A stretch of DNA of 35,166 nt from Gammaproteobacteria bacterium. Lineage in GTDB: Bacteria > Pseudomonadota > Gammaproteobacteria > Steroidobacterales > Steroidobacteraceae. Location: NCBI GenBank assembly GCA_028870705.1, contig JAGWPD010000055.1, positions 1 to 35,166 of the forward strand, in the 5' to 3' direction. The position numbers and the translations under genes are program-made. The notes beneath the pieces are model-generated. The model was given only the letters and a program-made list of their open reading frames with translations. It was not told the origin of the DNA and ran no database searches. Positions 22,872 through 31,181 of this stretch are shown here, piece by piece. Every line of letters starts with the position of its first letter. The first letter of the stretch is position 1.

Positions 22872-23975
22872 ATGCTGCCGGCTTCGCTGCGGCGCACGCG
22901 CGCCATCGCCGTCAAGGAGCTGCGGCAGCTCTCACGCGATCGTCTGACGCTGGCGATGGTGGTCGGCATTCCGCTGGTGCAGATGCTGATCTTCGGCTAC
23001 GGCATCAACTACGACGTGCGCCACATCCGCGCCGGCGTGGTCGACCTGGCCAACACCGGGGCCTCGCGCGCGCTGGTGGCCGACATCGCCTCGAGCCAGG
23101 TGGTCGACTTCGTCGCCCGCCCGGCCGGCGCGGATGAACTGCGGCGCATGATCGTCGCGGGCGACGTGCATGCGGGGCTGTACATCCCACCGGATTTCGA
23201 GCGCCGGAGGATCGACGCCTCGCGTCCGGTGGCGCAGGTGATCGTCGATGGCACGCGGCCGGGAGTCGACACCGCCGTGCGCGCCATCACCGATGCGCCG
23301 CTGCCGGGACGGAGCGGCCTCGTGCGCCGCGCGACACCGTCGATCGAGGTGCTGACCGAGTTCAATCCCGAGAAGCGCACCGCGGTGCAGGTCGTGCCGG
23401 CGCTGATCGGCGTGATCCTCAGCATGACGATGGTGATCTTCACCGCGATCGCGCTGGTGCGCGAGCGTGAGCGCGGCAACCTCGAATTGCTGATCACGAC
23501 GCCGGTCCGCCCGATCGAGCTGATGGTGGGCAAGATCCTGCCTTACATCGGCGTCGGGCTGGTGCAGACGACGCTGGTTCTGCTGGTCGGTGTGCTGCTA
23601 TTCGACGTGCCGATCAACGGTCGGCTGCTCGATCTGTACCTGGGCGCCGGGCTGTTCATCGCCGCCACGCTGGGCCTCGGGTTGGTGATCTCGACGGTCG
23701 CCGCGACGCAGTTCCAGGCGATGCAGCTTGGGTTCTTCACTTTGCTGCCTTCGATCCTGCTGTCGGGGTTCGCGTTTCCGTTCGAAGGCAGCCCCAGGTT
23801 GGTGCAATACCTGGCGCAGGTGCTGCCGCTCACGCATTTCGTCGAGATCCTGCGCGGCGTGATCCTGCGCGGCGCGACGCTCGGGGAGCTGTGGCTGCCG
23901 GTGGCCAAGCTGGCGGCCTTCCTGGTCGTGGCGGTGGCGCTGGCCGCGATCCGCTTCCGCAAGCGGCTCGACTGA
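22872..23975 (+). CDS. ABC-2 type permease of the exporter
   Basis: 367 residues. An N-terminal membrane segment (LAMVVGIPLVQMLIFGYGI) is followed by a periplasmic loop of about 130 residues (TPSIEVLTEFNPEKRTAVQVVPALIG marks its end) and five further helices. The ABC-2 signature area is VLPLTHFVEILRGVILRGATLGELW, as in YbhS/YhhJ-type permeases. With the preceding two genes it forms a tripartite efflux system; only one permease gene is present, so it probably works as a homodimer. Its substrate (drug, lipid or fibre-related) is not evident. Confidence 0.93.
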   Translation: MLPASLRRTRAIAVKELRQLSRDRLTLAMVVGIPLVQMLIFGYGINYDVRHIRAGVVDLANTGASRALVADIASSQVVDFVARPAGADELRRMIVAGDVHAGLYIPPDFERRRIDASRPVAQVIVDGTRPGVDTAVRAITDAPLPGRSGLVRRATPSIEVLTEFNPEKRTAVQVVPALIGVILSMTMVIFTAIALVRERERGNLELLITTPVRPIELMVGKILPYIGVGLVQTTLVLLVGVLLFDVPINGRLLDLYLGAGLFIAATLGLGLVISTVAATQFQAMQLGFFTLLPSILLSGFAFPFEGSPRLVQYLAQVLPLTHFVEILRGVILRGATLGELWLPVAKLAAFLVVAVALAAIRFRKRLD

Positions 23976-24044
23976 ACAGACCGGCGTGCTTGGTGATGCG
24001 CCGGGCACCGCTCGCCTGCCCGCCGGGGCCGGGTTTCACTTGGC

Positions 24045-24073
24045 TTGCGGGGAAGTCTTCCGGGCCTTAAAGT
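24045..24073 (+). promoter_or_regulatory. Weak promoter candidate for the thr operon
   Basis: TTGCGG (24045-24050) and TAAAGT (24068-24073) are 17 bases apart in the 131-base gap before thrA. A start near 24080 leaves a leader of about 27 bases, too short for an E. coli-like threonine/isoleucine attenuator. The hexamers match consensus only 3/6 and 4/6. Confidence 0.3.
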
Positions 24074-24106
24074 GCCGCGGTTTTACCCGCCACAAGTGCC
24101 CAGGCC

Positions 24107-26590
24107 ATGAGTTCCCGAGATCCCAGTTCCTGGGTCGTCCACAAGTTCGGTGGTTCGAGCGTCGCGAACGCCGATTGCTTCGCGCGCGTGGCGGCGATCA
24201 TCGAATCGCAGCCGGGCCGGCGCCTGGCGGTGGTGCTCTCGGCCTGCCGCGGCGTGACCGATGGTCTGCTGCAGCTCGTGCAGCTCGCGGAGCGGCAGGA
24301 TGAGGCCTGGCACGGCCAGCTTGCCGCGCTCCGGGCGCGCCATGCGGAGATTGCCGCGGCGCTCCTGCCGCCGGGCGGCGTTGCGGAATTCCTCGCCGAA
24401 TTCGACCGTGATGCGGCCGACCTGGATGGCGTGCTGCGCACCACGCAGGTCATGCGCACCGCCGGCCAGCATGTGCGCGACAAGGTGTCCGGGTACGGCG
24501 AGATCTGGTCGACGCGCCTGTTCTGGCGCTATCTCGCGCATCGGGGCAAGCGCGGCGGCCTGCAGTGGATCGACGCGCGCAGCTGCGTGGTGGCCGAGTG
24601 GGGGCCGCTGGGTCCCTCGATCCACTGGCAATCGTCCACGACGCGGCTGCGCGCGCTGCTGCAGCCCGAGGCAGCGACGCTGGTCATCACCGGGTACATC
24701 GCCAGCGACCCGGCCGGCATCCAGACGACGCTGGGCCGCAATGGCAGCGATTTCTCCGCCTCGATCTTCGGCGCGCTGCTGGCGGCGGGCGAGATCCAGA
24801 TCTGGACCGACGTCGACGGCGTGCTCTCGGCCGATCCGCGCCGGGTGCCGGATGCGCAGATCATCAGCACGCTGTCCTACAACGAGGCCATGGAGCTGGC
24901 GTACTTCGGCGCCAAGGTGATCCACCCGCAGACCATGGCGCCGGCCGTCGGCCGCGACATACCGATCTGGATCCGCAACACCTTTGCGCCGGAGCGGTCC
25001 GGCACGCTGATCTGCGCGCAACCGCGCTCCGAGCAGCCGGTCAAGGGGATCACCAGCATCGAGGATGTCGCGCTCGTCAACCTCGAGGGCGCCGGCATGA
25101 TCGGCGTGCCGGGCACCGCGCACCGCCTGTTCGGCGCGCTGCGCGAAGAGGACATCTCGGTCATCCTGATCTCGCAGGGCAGTTCGGAGCATTCGATCTG
25201 CTGCGCGATCCCGGCGGCGCAGGCCGCGCGCGCCACCCGGGTGCTCGAGCGCGCCTTCGCGCGCGAGCTCGCCGACGGCCAGATCCAGAGCGTCGAGGTC
25301 ACGGGCGAACTGGCGATCCTGGCGGTGGTCGGCGATGGCATGGCCGGCATGCCCGGCGTCGCCGGCAAGGTGTTCAATGCGCTCGGCGCCGCGAACGTGA
25401 ACGTGCGCGCGATCGCGCAGGGCGCCTCCGAGCGCAATATCTCGGTGGTGGTCGAAGGGACCCAGGCGACACGTGCGCTGCGTGCGGTGCACGCCGGGTT
25501 CTATCTTTCACCGCACACGCTCTCGATCGGCGTGATCGGGCCGGGCACGGTCGGCAAGGTGCTGCTCGACCAGCTCGCCAGCCAGCATGAACGGCTGGCG
25601 CGGCAGTTCAACATCGACCTGCGCGTGCGCGGCATCATGCGCTCGAATTCGATGACGCTGGCGGAGCAGAGCATCCCGCTGCAGCGCTGGCGCGAGTCGA
25701 TCGCGCAGGGCGCGGTGGACGCGGATTACGCACGGTTCTTCGCACACCTGAAGGTCGACCACCTGCCGCACACGGTGATCATCGACTGTACCGCCAGCCA
25801 GGAAGTTGCCGACCGCTACCACGGCTGGCTGGCGGCGGGCGTGCACGTGATCACGCCGAACAAGAAGGCGAACAGCGGTCCGCTCGCATACTACGAATCG
25901 CTCAAGGCCGCGCGGCGCCAGAGCGGCGCGCACTACCTCTACGAGGCGACGGTGGGCGCGGGGCTCCCGGTGATCCAGTCGGTGCGCGACCTGCGCGAGA
26001 CCGGCGATGACATCGCGAGCATCGAGGGGATCTTCTCCGGCACGCTGGCATATCTCTTCAACGTCTATGACGGCTCGAGCGCCTTCTCCGCGATCGTGCG
26101 CGACGCCAAGCAGCGCGGCTACACCGAACCCGATCCGCGCGATGACCTGTCGGGCACCGACGTGGCGCGCAAGCTCATCATCCTGGCGCGCGAGATGGGC
26201 CTGCAGCTCGAGCTCGGCGATGTGCGGGTCGAGAGCCTGGTGCCGGGCGATCTTGCCGGTGGCAGCAGCGAGCAGTTCCTGGAACAGTTGCCGCGCTACG
26301 ATGCGCAGATGGCGCAACGCTTCAGCGCGGCGAAGTCGCGTGGGCGAGTGCTGCGTTACGTCGGGCGCATCACCGCAGCCGGCGAAGCCACCGTAGGGCT
26401 CGAGGAACTGGACGCGAAGCATTCCTTCGCCAATATCGCGCTGACCGACAACGTCGTGCGATATTCCACTTCACGATACTGTGATAACCCGCTGATTGTT
26501 CAAGGCCCAGGTGCCGGACCCGCCGTCACCGCCGGCGGCGTGTTCGCCGACCTGCTGCGGGTGGCAACCTTCCTTGGGGCCCGCCTGTGA
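24107..26590 (+). CDS. thrA: Bifunctional aspartokinase / homoserine dehydrogenase
   Basis: 827 residues, close to E. coli ThrA (820). The N-terminal aspartokinase begins with VVHKFGGSSVANADCF and contains GRNGSDFSASIFGALL and IWTDVDGVLSADPR. Two ACT regulatory domains lie at about 320-470 (VALVNLEGAGMIGVPGTAHRLF; LAILAVVGDGMAGMPGVAGKVF), where threonine feedback would act. The C-terminal homoserine dehydrogenase starts with IGVIGPGTVGKVLLDQL and carries IEGIFSGTLAYLFN and DPRDDLSGTDVARKLIILARE. It catalyses the first and third steps from aspartate to threonine. It is followed by thrB with a 4-base overlap (GTGA). No leader peptide rich in Thr or Ile codons is seen upstream. Confidence 0.97.
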   Translation: MSSRDPSSWVVHKFGGSSVANADCFARVAAIIESQPGRRLAVVLSACRGVTDGLLQLVQLAERQDEAWHGQLAALRARHAEIAAALLPPGGVAEFLAEFDRDAADLDGVLRTTQVMRTAGQHVRDKVSGYGEIWSTRLFWRYLAHRGKRGGLQWIDARSCVVAEWGPLGPSIHWQSSTTRLRALLQPEAATLVITGYIASDPAGIQTTLGRNGSDFSASIFGALLAAGEIQIWTDVDGVLSADPRRVPDAQIISTLSYNEAMELAYFGAKVIHPQTMAPAVGRDIPIWIRNTFAPERSGTLICAQPRSEQPVKGITSIEDVALVNLEGAGMIGVPGTAHRLFGALREEDISVILISQGSSEHSICCAIPAAQAARATRVLERAFARELADGQIQSVEVTGELAILAVVGDGMAGMPGVAGKVFNALGAANVNVRAIAQGASERNISVVVEGTQATRALRAVHAGFYLSPHTLSIGVIGPGTVGKVLLDQLASQHERLARQFNIDLRVRGIMRSNSMTLAEQSIPLQRWRESIAQGAVDADYARFFAHLKVDHLPHTVIIDCTASQEVADRYHGWLAAGVHVITPNKKANSGPLAYYESLKAARRQSGAHYLYEATVGAGLPVIQSVRDLRETGDDIASIEGIFSGTLAYLFNVYDGSSAFSAIVRDAKQRGYTEPDPRDDLSGTDVARKLIILAREMGLQLELGDVRVESLVPGDLAGGSSEQFLEQLPRYDAQMAQRFSAAKSRGRVLRYVGRITAAGEATVGLEELDAKHSFANIALTDNVVRYSTSRYCDNPLIVQGPGAGPAVTAGGVFADLLRVATFLGARL

Positions 26591-27534
26591 GCCCGCGGAA
26601 GCCGGCGCGCGAGAGCGCACGGGCCTATGCGCCGGCCTCGGTGGGCAATGTGGCGATCGGCTTCGACATCCTCGGCTTCTCGGTCGGCGCACTCGGCGAT
26701 CGCGCCACGGTGCGGCGCACGGCGGGAGCCGGGGTGAAGATTGCCGCCATCCGCGGGGTGGTCGCCGACCTGCCGCTCCAGGTGGCGCAAAACACGGCGG
26801 GCCGTGCGCTCGAAGCAATGCGCGAGTCGCTCGGGCTCGATTTCGGAATGGAACTCGAGCTGGACAAGGGCATCCCGCTCGCTTCGGGCCTGGGTGGATC
26901 GGCGGCCTCGGCCGTCGCGGCGGTGGTTGCGGCCAACGCGCTGCTGCCCGAACCCTGCTCGCAGCTGCACCTGCTGAAGTTCGCGATGCAGGGCGAGAAG
27001 GTGGCCAGCGGGTCGCTCCACGTCGACAACATCGCGCCTTCGCTGTTCGGCGGGCTGGTGCTGACGGTCGGCATCGACCAGCCGCGGGTGAAGCAGATCC
27101 CGGTGCCGCAGGCGGTGCGCGCCGTGGTGGTCCACCCGCACATGTTGCTGTCGACGCGCGAGGCGCGCGCGATCCTCAAGGCCAGCGTGCCGATGCAGGA
27201 CTTCGTCTGGCAGACCGCCAACCTCGCCGGCTTCATCTCGGGCTGCTACACCGACGACCTCGACATGCTGCGCGATTCCTTCGAGGACGTCGTGATCGAA
27301 CCGCAACGCGCAGCGCTGATTCCCGGGTTCACGGCGGTGCGGCGCGCCGCGATGTCGGCGGGCGCGCTCGGCTGCTCGATTTCGGGCGCCGGCCCGACGG
27401 TATTTGCCTGGTGCGTGGCGAGCCATGCGCTGGCGGTGCGGGAGGCGATGGTGTTGCAGTTCGCGCGCCACGAGCTGCAATGTGACCACTGGACCACTGC
27501 GCTCGAGCCGGTGGGCGCGCGCGTGGAGGCCTGA
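26587..27534 (+). CDS. thrB: Homoserine kinase (GHMP family)
   Basis: 315 residues; phosphorylates homoserine to O-phosphohomoserine. The GHMP ATP-binding motif is at about 95-110 (GIPLASGLGGSAASAVAA). The N-terminal YAPASVGNVAIGFDILGF and C-terminal GCSISGAGPTVFAW blocks are typical. GTG 26587 overlaps the thrA stop, and the TGA stop shares its A with the thrC ATG (TGATG). The overlaps favour equal production of the three enzymes. Confidence 0.97.
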   Translation: MSPRKPARESARAYAPASVGNVAIGFDILGFSVGALGDRATVRRTAGAGVKIAAIRGVVADLPLQVAQNTAGRALEAMRESLGLDFGMELELDKGIPLASGLGGSAASAVAAVVAANALLPEPCSQLHLLKFAMQGEKVASGSLHVDNIAPSLFGGLVLTVGIDQPRVKQIPVPQAVRAVVVHPHMLLSTREARAILKASVPMQDFVWQTANLAGFISGCYTDDLDMLRDSFEDVVIEPQRAALIPGFTAVRRAAMSAGALGCSISGAGPTVFAWCVASHALAVREAMVLQFARHELQCDHWTTALEPVGARVEA

Positions 27535-28838
27535 TGCAATTCGTCAGTACGCGCGATGCAAGCCACCAGGCGAGCTTCAGCGAGGCGCTGGGCCGCGGTC
27601 TCGCGGCCGGCGGCGGCCTGTATGTGCCGCTCGAATGGCCGGCGTCGGCCGTCGCGGGCGTGCGCGCAGGGGAAGCGCTCGCCAGCCAGGCGGCGCAATT
27701 CCTGGCGCCATTTGCCAGTGGCGATCCGCTGGCGGCCGAAATGCCGGCAATCGCTGGCGAGGCCTTCAATTTCCCGGCGCCGCTCGTGCCGCTCGATGGC
27801 GATCGGCTGGGCGTGCTCGAGCTGTTCCACGGTCCGACCGCGGCGTTCAAGGATTTCGGCGCGCGTTTCCTCGCCGCGGCGCTGGTGCGCCTGCGTCGCG
27901 GCGCGCCGCGCCCGCTGAAGATTCTCGTGGCGACCTCCGGCGATACCGGCGGCGCGGTCGCGGCAGCCTTCCATCGGCAGCCCGGCATCGAGGTGGTGGT
28001 GCTGTTCCCGAAGGGGCAGGTGTCGCCGACGCAGCAACAGCAACTGACCTGCTGGGGCGACAACGTGCAGAGTCTCGCCGTGCGCGGCAGCTTCGACGAC
28101 TGCCAGCGCCTGGTGAAGCAGGCGTTCGCGGCGCCGGGGTTCGCGGCCGCGTGGGACCTGTCGTCGGCCAACAGCATCAATCTCGGCCGGCTGCTGCCGC
28201 AGGCCGTGTACTACGTCGCCAGCAGCGTGCAACTGCGCGCGCGCACCGGCAAGCCGGCCTCGTTTATCATTCCGAGCGGCAATCTCGGCAACGCCACGGC
28301 CTGCGTGTGGGCGCGGCGCCTCGGCGCGCCAATCGCCGAGATCGTGCTGGCGCACAACGCCAACCGCACGGTGCCCGACTACCTGGCGGAGGGCGTGTTG
28401 CGGATTCGCGCGAGCGTGGCCACACTTGCTTCGGCGATGGATGTCGGCAACCCGAGCAACCTCGAGCGCCTGACGGCGCTCTATCCCGACGCGGCTGCGC
28501 TGGGCCTGGCGATCAGCGCGGTGTCGGTCGACGATGGCGCGATCCGTGCGCGCATCCGTGCCGACCATGAGCGCTTCGGCGCGCTGTGGTGCCCGCATAC
28601 CGCGACCGCGGCCGAGGCGTGGGCGCTCATGCCGGCCGCGCGACGCGGCAGCCAGCAGTGGGTGCTGGTGGCCACGGCGCACCCGGCCAAGTTCCGCGAG
28701 ACCGTCGAGCCGCTGGTCGGTCGGCCGGTGCCGGTGCCCGCTTCGCTGGCGCGGCTGTTCGGCCGGCCGGCGCAGTACACCGAGATCGATGCGACGCTCG
28801 CGGCACTCCAGGCGACGCTGGAGCGGCGGGCCGCATGA
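27534..28838 (+). CDS. thrC: Threonine synthase
   Basis: 434 residues (E. coli ThrC 428). It is a PLP-dependent enzyme converting O-phosphohomoserine to threonine. The PLP lysine is at about residue 106 in FHGPTAAFKDFGARFL. The phosphate/PLP loops are visible in LVATSGDTGGAVAAAF and PSGNLGNATACVWAR, and AMDVGNPSNLERL is the usual downstream block. ATG 27534 overlaps the thrB stop by one base, completing thrABC. Its stop overlaps the NERD gene (ATGA). Confidence 0.97.
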   Translation: MQFVSTRDASHQASFSEALGRGLAAGGGLYVPLEWPASAVAGVRAGEALASQAAQFLAPFASGDPLAAEMPAIAGEAFNFPAPLVPLDGDRLGVLELFHGPTAAFKDFGARFLAAALVRLRRGAPRPLKILVATSGDTGGAVAAAFHRQPGIEVVVLFPKGQVSPTQQQQLTCWGDNVQSLAVRGSFDDCQRLVKQAFAAPGFAAAWDLSSANSINLGRLLPQAVYYVASSVQLRARTGKPASFIIPSGNLGNATACVWARRLGAPIAEIVLAHNANRTVPDYLAEGVLRIRASVATLASAMDVGNPSNLERLTALYPDAAALGLAISAVSVDDGAIRARIRADHERFGALWCPHTATAAEAWALMPAARRGSQQWVLVATAHPAKFRETVEPLVGRPVPVPASLARLFGRPAQYTEIDATLAALQATLERRAA

Positions 28839-29461
28839 TCGACCTGCGTCCCGTGCGTGACACGCTGCTCGCGCTGGACAAACGGGCCGCGGGCAGCATT
28901 GCGGTGGCGCTGGGGCTGATCGCGCTGCTGCTGCTGGTGTGGCGCTGGTATCGCCGCCGCCGCGCGGCCGCCGCGTTGCTCGCCAACATCACCGGTGGCG
29001 CATTCGAATACCTGCGCGACGTACTCGTGCCCGACGGCCAGGGCGGCTCGCTGCACGTCGATTTCCTGCTGCTCACTGCGCGCGGCTGCGTCGTCATCGA
29101 CATGCGCAACATCGCCGGCAACATCTTCGGCGGTGACCAGATGACCGAGTGGACGGTCATGCACCGCGAGCAGCGCTACACCTTCGCGAATCCGCAGACC
29201 AGCCTTTACGACCGCATCGCGGTGGTGCGCGCGCAGGTCGCGGAATTGCCGGTCGAGGGCCGCGTGGTGTTCGCGCCGCGCGGGCGTTTTCCGAAGGGCT
29301 TGCCGCGCCATACATTGATGCTGGATTCGCTCGCCGCAGAATTCCCGGCCGCCGAGCGCGCGCAGGCTGGAAGCCCGCCGGACACATGGCGGGCGGAGTG
29401 GACGCGACTGGTCGCGGCCTGCAGGCCCAGCAGTCTGGTCGCCCCGAAAGCCGCGATCTGA
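28835..29461 (+). CDS. NERD-domain membrane-anchored protein
   Basis: 208 residues. One membrane helix (SIAVALGLIALLLLVWRWY) and an Arg-rich stop are followed by a cytoplasmic nuclease-related (NERD) domain: HVDFLLLTARGCVVIDMRNIAGNIFGG and FANPQTSLYDRIAVVRAQV match the family layout. Active NERD/endonuclease-like folds use Asp plus Glu-x-Lys. Here Asp76 is kept but the E-x-K position reads D-M-R (89-91), so catalysis is doubtful. It is translationally coupled to thrC (ATGA), though no link to threonine synthesis is evident. The 3' end is followed by a GC-rich palindrome and the convergent tatD. Confidence 0.82.
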   Translation: MIDLRPVRDTLLALDKRAAGSIAVALGLIALLLLVWRWYRRRRAAAALLANITGGAFEYLRDVLVPDGQGGSLHVDFLLLTARGCVVIDMRNIAGNIFGGDQMTEWTVMHREQRYTFANPQTSLYDRIAVVRAQVAELPVEGRVVFAPRGRFPKGLPRHTLMLDSLAAEFPAAERAQAGSPPDTWRAEWTRLVAACRPSSLVAPKAAI

Positions 29462-29475
29462 GCGGGCAGCAGCGG

Positions 29476-29491
29476 CCGGGCGCTCGCCCGG
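29476..29491. terminator. GC-rich inverted repeat between convergent NERD gene and tatD
   Basis: Two 7-base arms, ccgggcg and cgcccgg, are separated by CT in the 37-base gap between two convergent stop codons. As RNA the central bases would open to give a 6-base stem with a 4-base loop. No T-run follows on either strand. A bidirectional terminator is inferred from position. Confidence 0.4.
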
Positions 29492-29498
29492 TGCGGGT

Positions 29499-30287
29499 TC
29501 AGCCGGCCAGGCCGAACAGGTTGCGTGCGGCGGCGGTGGTGTGCGCCGCGCACTCCTCGAGCGATTCGCCGCGCAGGCGCGCCACCGTCGAGGCGATGTG
29601 CACCAGGAACGCTGGCTCGTTGCGCCGGCTTGAGGGCCGGGGCTGCAGATCGCGCGGCAGCAGGTAGGGGCCATCGGTCTCGAGCAGGAGTTTCCCCGGA
29701 GGTATCCGCTGCACCAGCGATTGCAGGTGGCGGCCGCGCCGTTCATCGCAGATCCAGCCGGTGATGCCGATATGCAGCCCGAGCTCGAGGTAGGCCGCGA
29801 GCTCCGCCTCGCCGCCGGTGAAGCAGTGCGCCACGCCCCGCAGCGCGCTGCCGTGCTCGCGCAGTGCCGCGCTGAAGTCCGCGTGCGCGTCGCGCTGGTG
29901 CAAGAACAGCGGTTTGCCGCATTCCGCGGCGAGGGCGAGCTGCAGCCCGAACGCCCGCCGTTGCGCAGCGCGCGGCGAGTAGTCCCGGAAATAATCGAGC
30001 CCGCATTCGCCGGCGGCGACGCAGCCGGCAGCGGCCAGCAGCCCGCGCAGCCGCGGCACATCGCTGTCGGTGAACGCGTGCGCATGGTGCGGGTGGACGC
30101 CGGCCGTGGCGTAGAGCCTGCCGGGTTCGGTGCGCGCGAATTCCAGTGCGGCCGCGCTCGAATCGAGCGTCGCACCCGTCACGATCAGCCGGGTCACCGC
30201 GGCGGCGCGTGCCCGTGCGAGCACTTCGGCCAGGTCCGCATCGAAGCTGCCGTGGGTCAGGTTGATGCCGATATCGACGAGTTCCAT
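29499..30287 (-). CDS. tatD: TatD family metal-dependent hydrolase (DNase)
   Basis: 262 residues, matching E. coli TatD (260) closely in motif order: VDIGINLTHGSFDADL at the N terminus, TAGVHPHHAHAF, VAAGECGLDYFRDYSP, PLFLHQRDAH, GVAHCFTGGEAEL, HIGITGWICDERRG and LLLETDGPYLLPRDL. Conserved His, Glu and Asp metal ligands are present. It is a 3'-5' exonuclease/AP-type DNase linked to DNA and RNA quality control. The frame stays open upstream, but ATG 30287 gives the family start MELVDIGINL. A -10-like TACACT (30303-30298, minus strand) ends 10 bases before it. It is divergent from the YgjP-like gene. Confidence 0.94.
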   Translation of the reverse strand: MELVDIGINLTHGSFDADLAEVLARARAAAVTRLIVTGATLDSSAAALEFARTEPGRLYATAGVHPHHAHAFTDSDVPRLRGLLAAAGCVAAGECGLDYFRDYSPRAAQRRAFGLQLALAAECGKPLFLHQRDAHADFSAALREHGSALRGVAHCFTGGEAELAAYLELGLHIGITGWICDERRGRHLQSLVQRIPPGKLLLETDGPYLLPRDLQPRPSSRRNEPAFLVHIASTVARLRGESLEECAAHTTAAARNLFGLAG

Positions 30288-30331
30288 GGGCGCAGCTAGT
30301 GTACACAGCACGGCGGTGCACGCACCCCTGC

Positions 30332-30337
30332 TATCAT
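30332..30337 (+). promoter_or_regulatory. Possible -10 element of the YgjP-like gene
   Basis: TATCAT (5/6 match to TATAAT) ends 10 bases before ATG 30348 and overlaps the other in-frame ATG at 30336, which could then not be on the mRNA. No convincing -35 is seen. This element favours ATG 30348 with a leader of a few bases. Confidence 0.35.
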
Positions 30338-30347
30338 GGCCACAGCG

Positions 30348-31145
30348 ATGACCACCGCAGCCCTGCAACAGCTGCCGCTCTGGAGCGAGGGCGCGATCGA
30401 TGGCGCCTGGCGTGTCAGGCCCAGCCGGCGCGCGCGCCGGCTGGGCGTGCGTGTGTTCCGCGATGGCACGGTCGAAGTCATCGTCCCGCCGGGCGCGAAT
30501 GCGCGTGCGGTCGCCCGCTTCGTCGAACGCCATCGCAGCTGGATTGAACGCCACCGCCAGCGCGCGACGCGCGCGGACTACGCTTTTCCGCCCGAGCGCA
30601 TCGTCCTGCCGGCGCTCGGCGAGACCTGGATCTGCCGGGGCATCGATGGAGCCGCTTCGCGCTCCGCGCCCGCGCCGCTGGTGCGCGCGTCCGCCGCGGG
30701 CGCGCCGGGAGCGGCGGGAGCGGCGGGTGTTGGCGGTGGCGTGCTCGAATGGCAGGCGGGCGCGGCGGATTCATCGTTGCGCGCGGCAATGCTCGAGTGG
30801 CTGTGTGCACGAGCCGCGGCCTCACTTGCCCCGCAGCTGGCCGCGGTGGCTGCCGACTGCGGCCTCCGGTACCGGCGGGCGCAGGTCCGCCGCCAGCGCA
30901 CGCGCTGGGGCAGTTGCTCGGCGCGCGGCACGATCAGCCTGAACTGCTGCCTGCTGTTCCAGCAGCCGGAGGTGGTCCGCTACCTGCTGGTGCACGAGCT
31001 CGCACACCTGACCCACTTGAATCATTCGCCGCGCTTCTGGCGCTTGGTGGAACGCCACGAGCCGCGGTGGCGCGAGCACGATCGCGTGCTCGCGGCAGGC
31101 TGGAGCCAGGTGCCGGGCTGGGTGCTGCGCACGTTGCGGGCCTGA
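30348..31145 (+). CDS. YgjP-like zinc metallopeptidase (DUF45/M48-related)
   Basis: About 265 residues. The C-terminal domain has the zincin motif VHELAHLTHLNHSPRFW (HExxH, with a further His downstream), preceded by RWGSCSARGTISLNCCLLFQQPEVVRYL, the classic YgjP/DUF45 block. The N-terminal half contains RRARRLGVRVFRDGTVEVIVPPGAN, also usual for the family. The linker between them is unusually Ala/Gly-rich (SAAGAPGAAGAAGVGGG). It is a cytoplasmic predicted metallopeptidase of unknown substrate. Start codon: ATG 30336 is also in frame, but it overlaps the -10-like TATCAT, so I prefer ATG 30348. Confidence 0.87.
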   Translation: MTTAALQQLPLWSEGAIDGAWRVRPSRRARRLGVRVFRDGTVEVIVPPGANARAVARFVERHRSWIERHRQRATRADYAFPPERIVLPALGETWICRGIDGAASRSAPAPLVRASAAGAPGAAGAAGVGGGVLEWQAGAADSSLRAAMLEWLCARAAASLAPQLAAVAADCGLRYRRAQVRRQRTRWGSCSARGTISLNCCLLFQQPEVVRYLLVHELAHLTHLNHSPRFWRLVERHEPRWREHDRVLAAGWSQVPGWVLRTLRA

Positions 31146-31170
31146 TGGACATGGCTTTGGCCTGATGCAC

Positions 31171-31175
31171 GGAGG
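31171..31175 (+). promoter_or_regulatory. Shine-Dalgarno site of kynA (GTG start)
   Basis: GGAGG lies 6 bases before GTG 31182. It is one of the few consensus ribosome sites in this window, and it decides the non-ATG start of the tryptophan dioxygenase. Another GTG at 31180 is out of frame. Confidence 0.7.
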
Positions 31176-31181
31176 CACGGT

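Noticed and set aside
30288-30554. Upstream extension of tatD
   Set aside because: Homologues start at MELVDIG-like sequence. The extension is antisense to the YgjP-like gene and has no family similarity.
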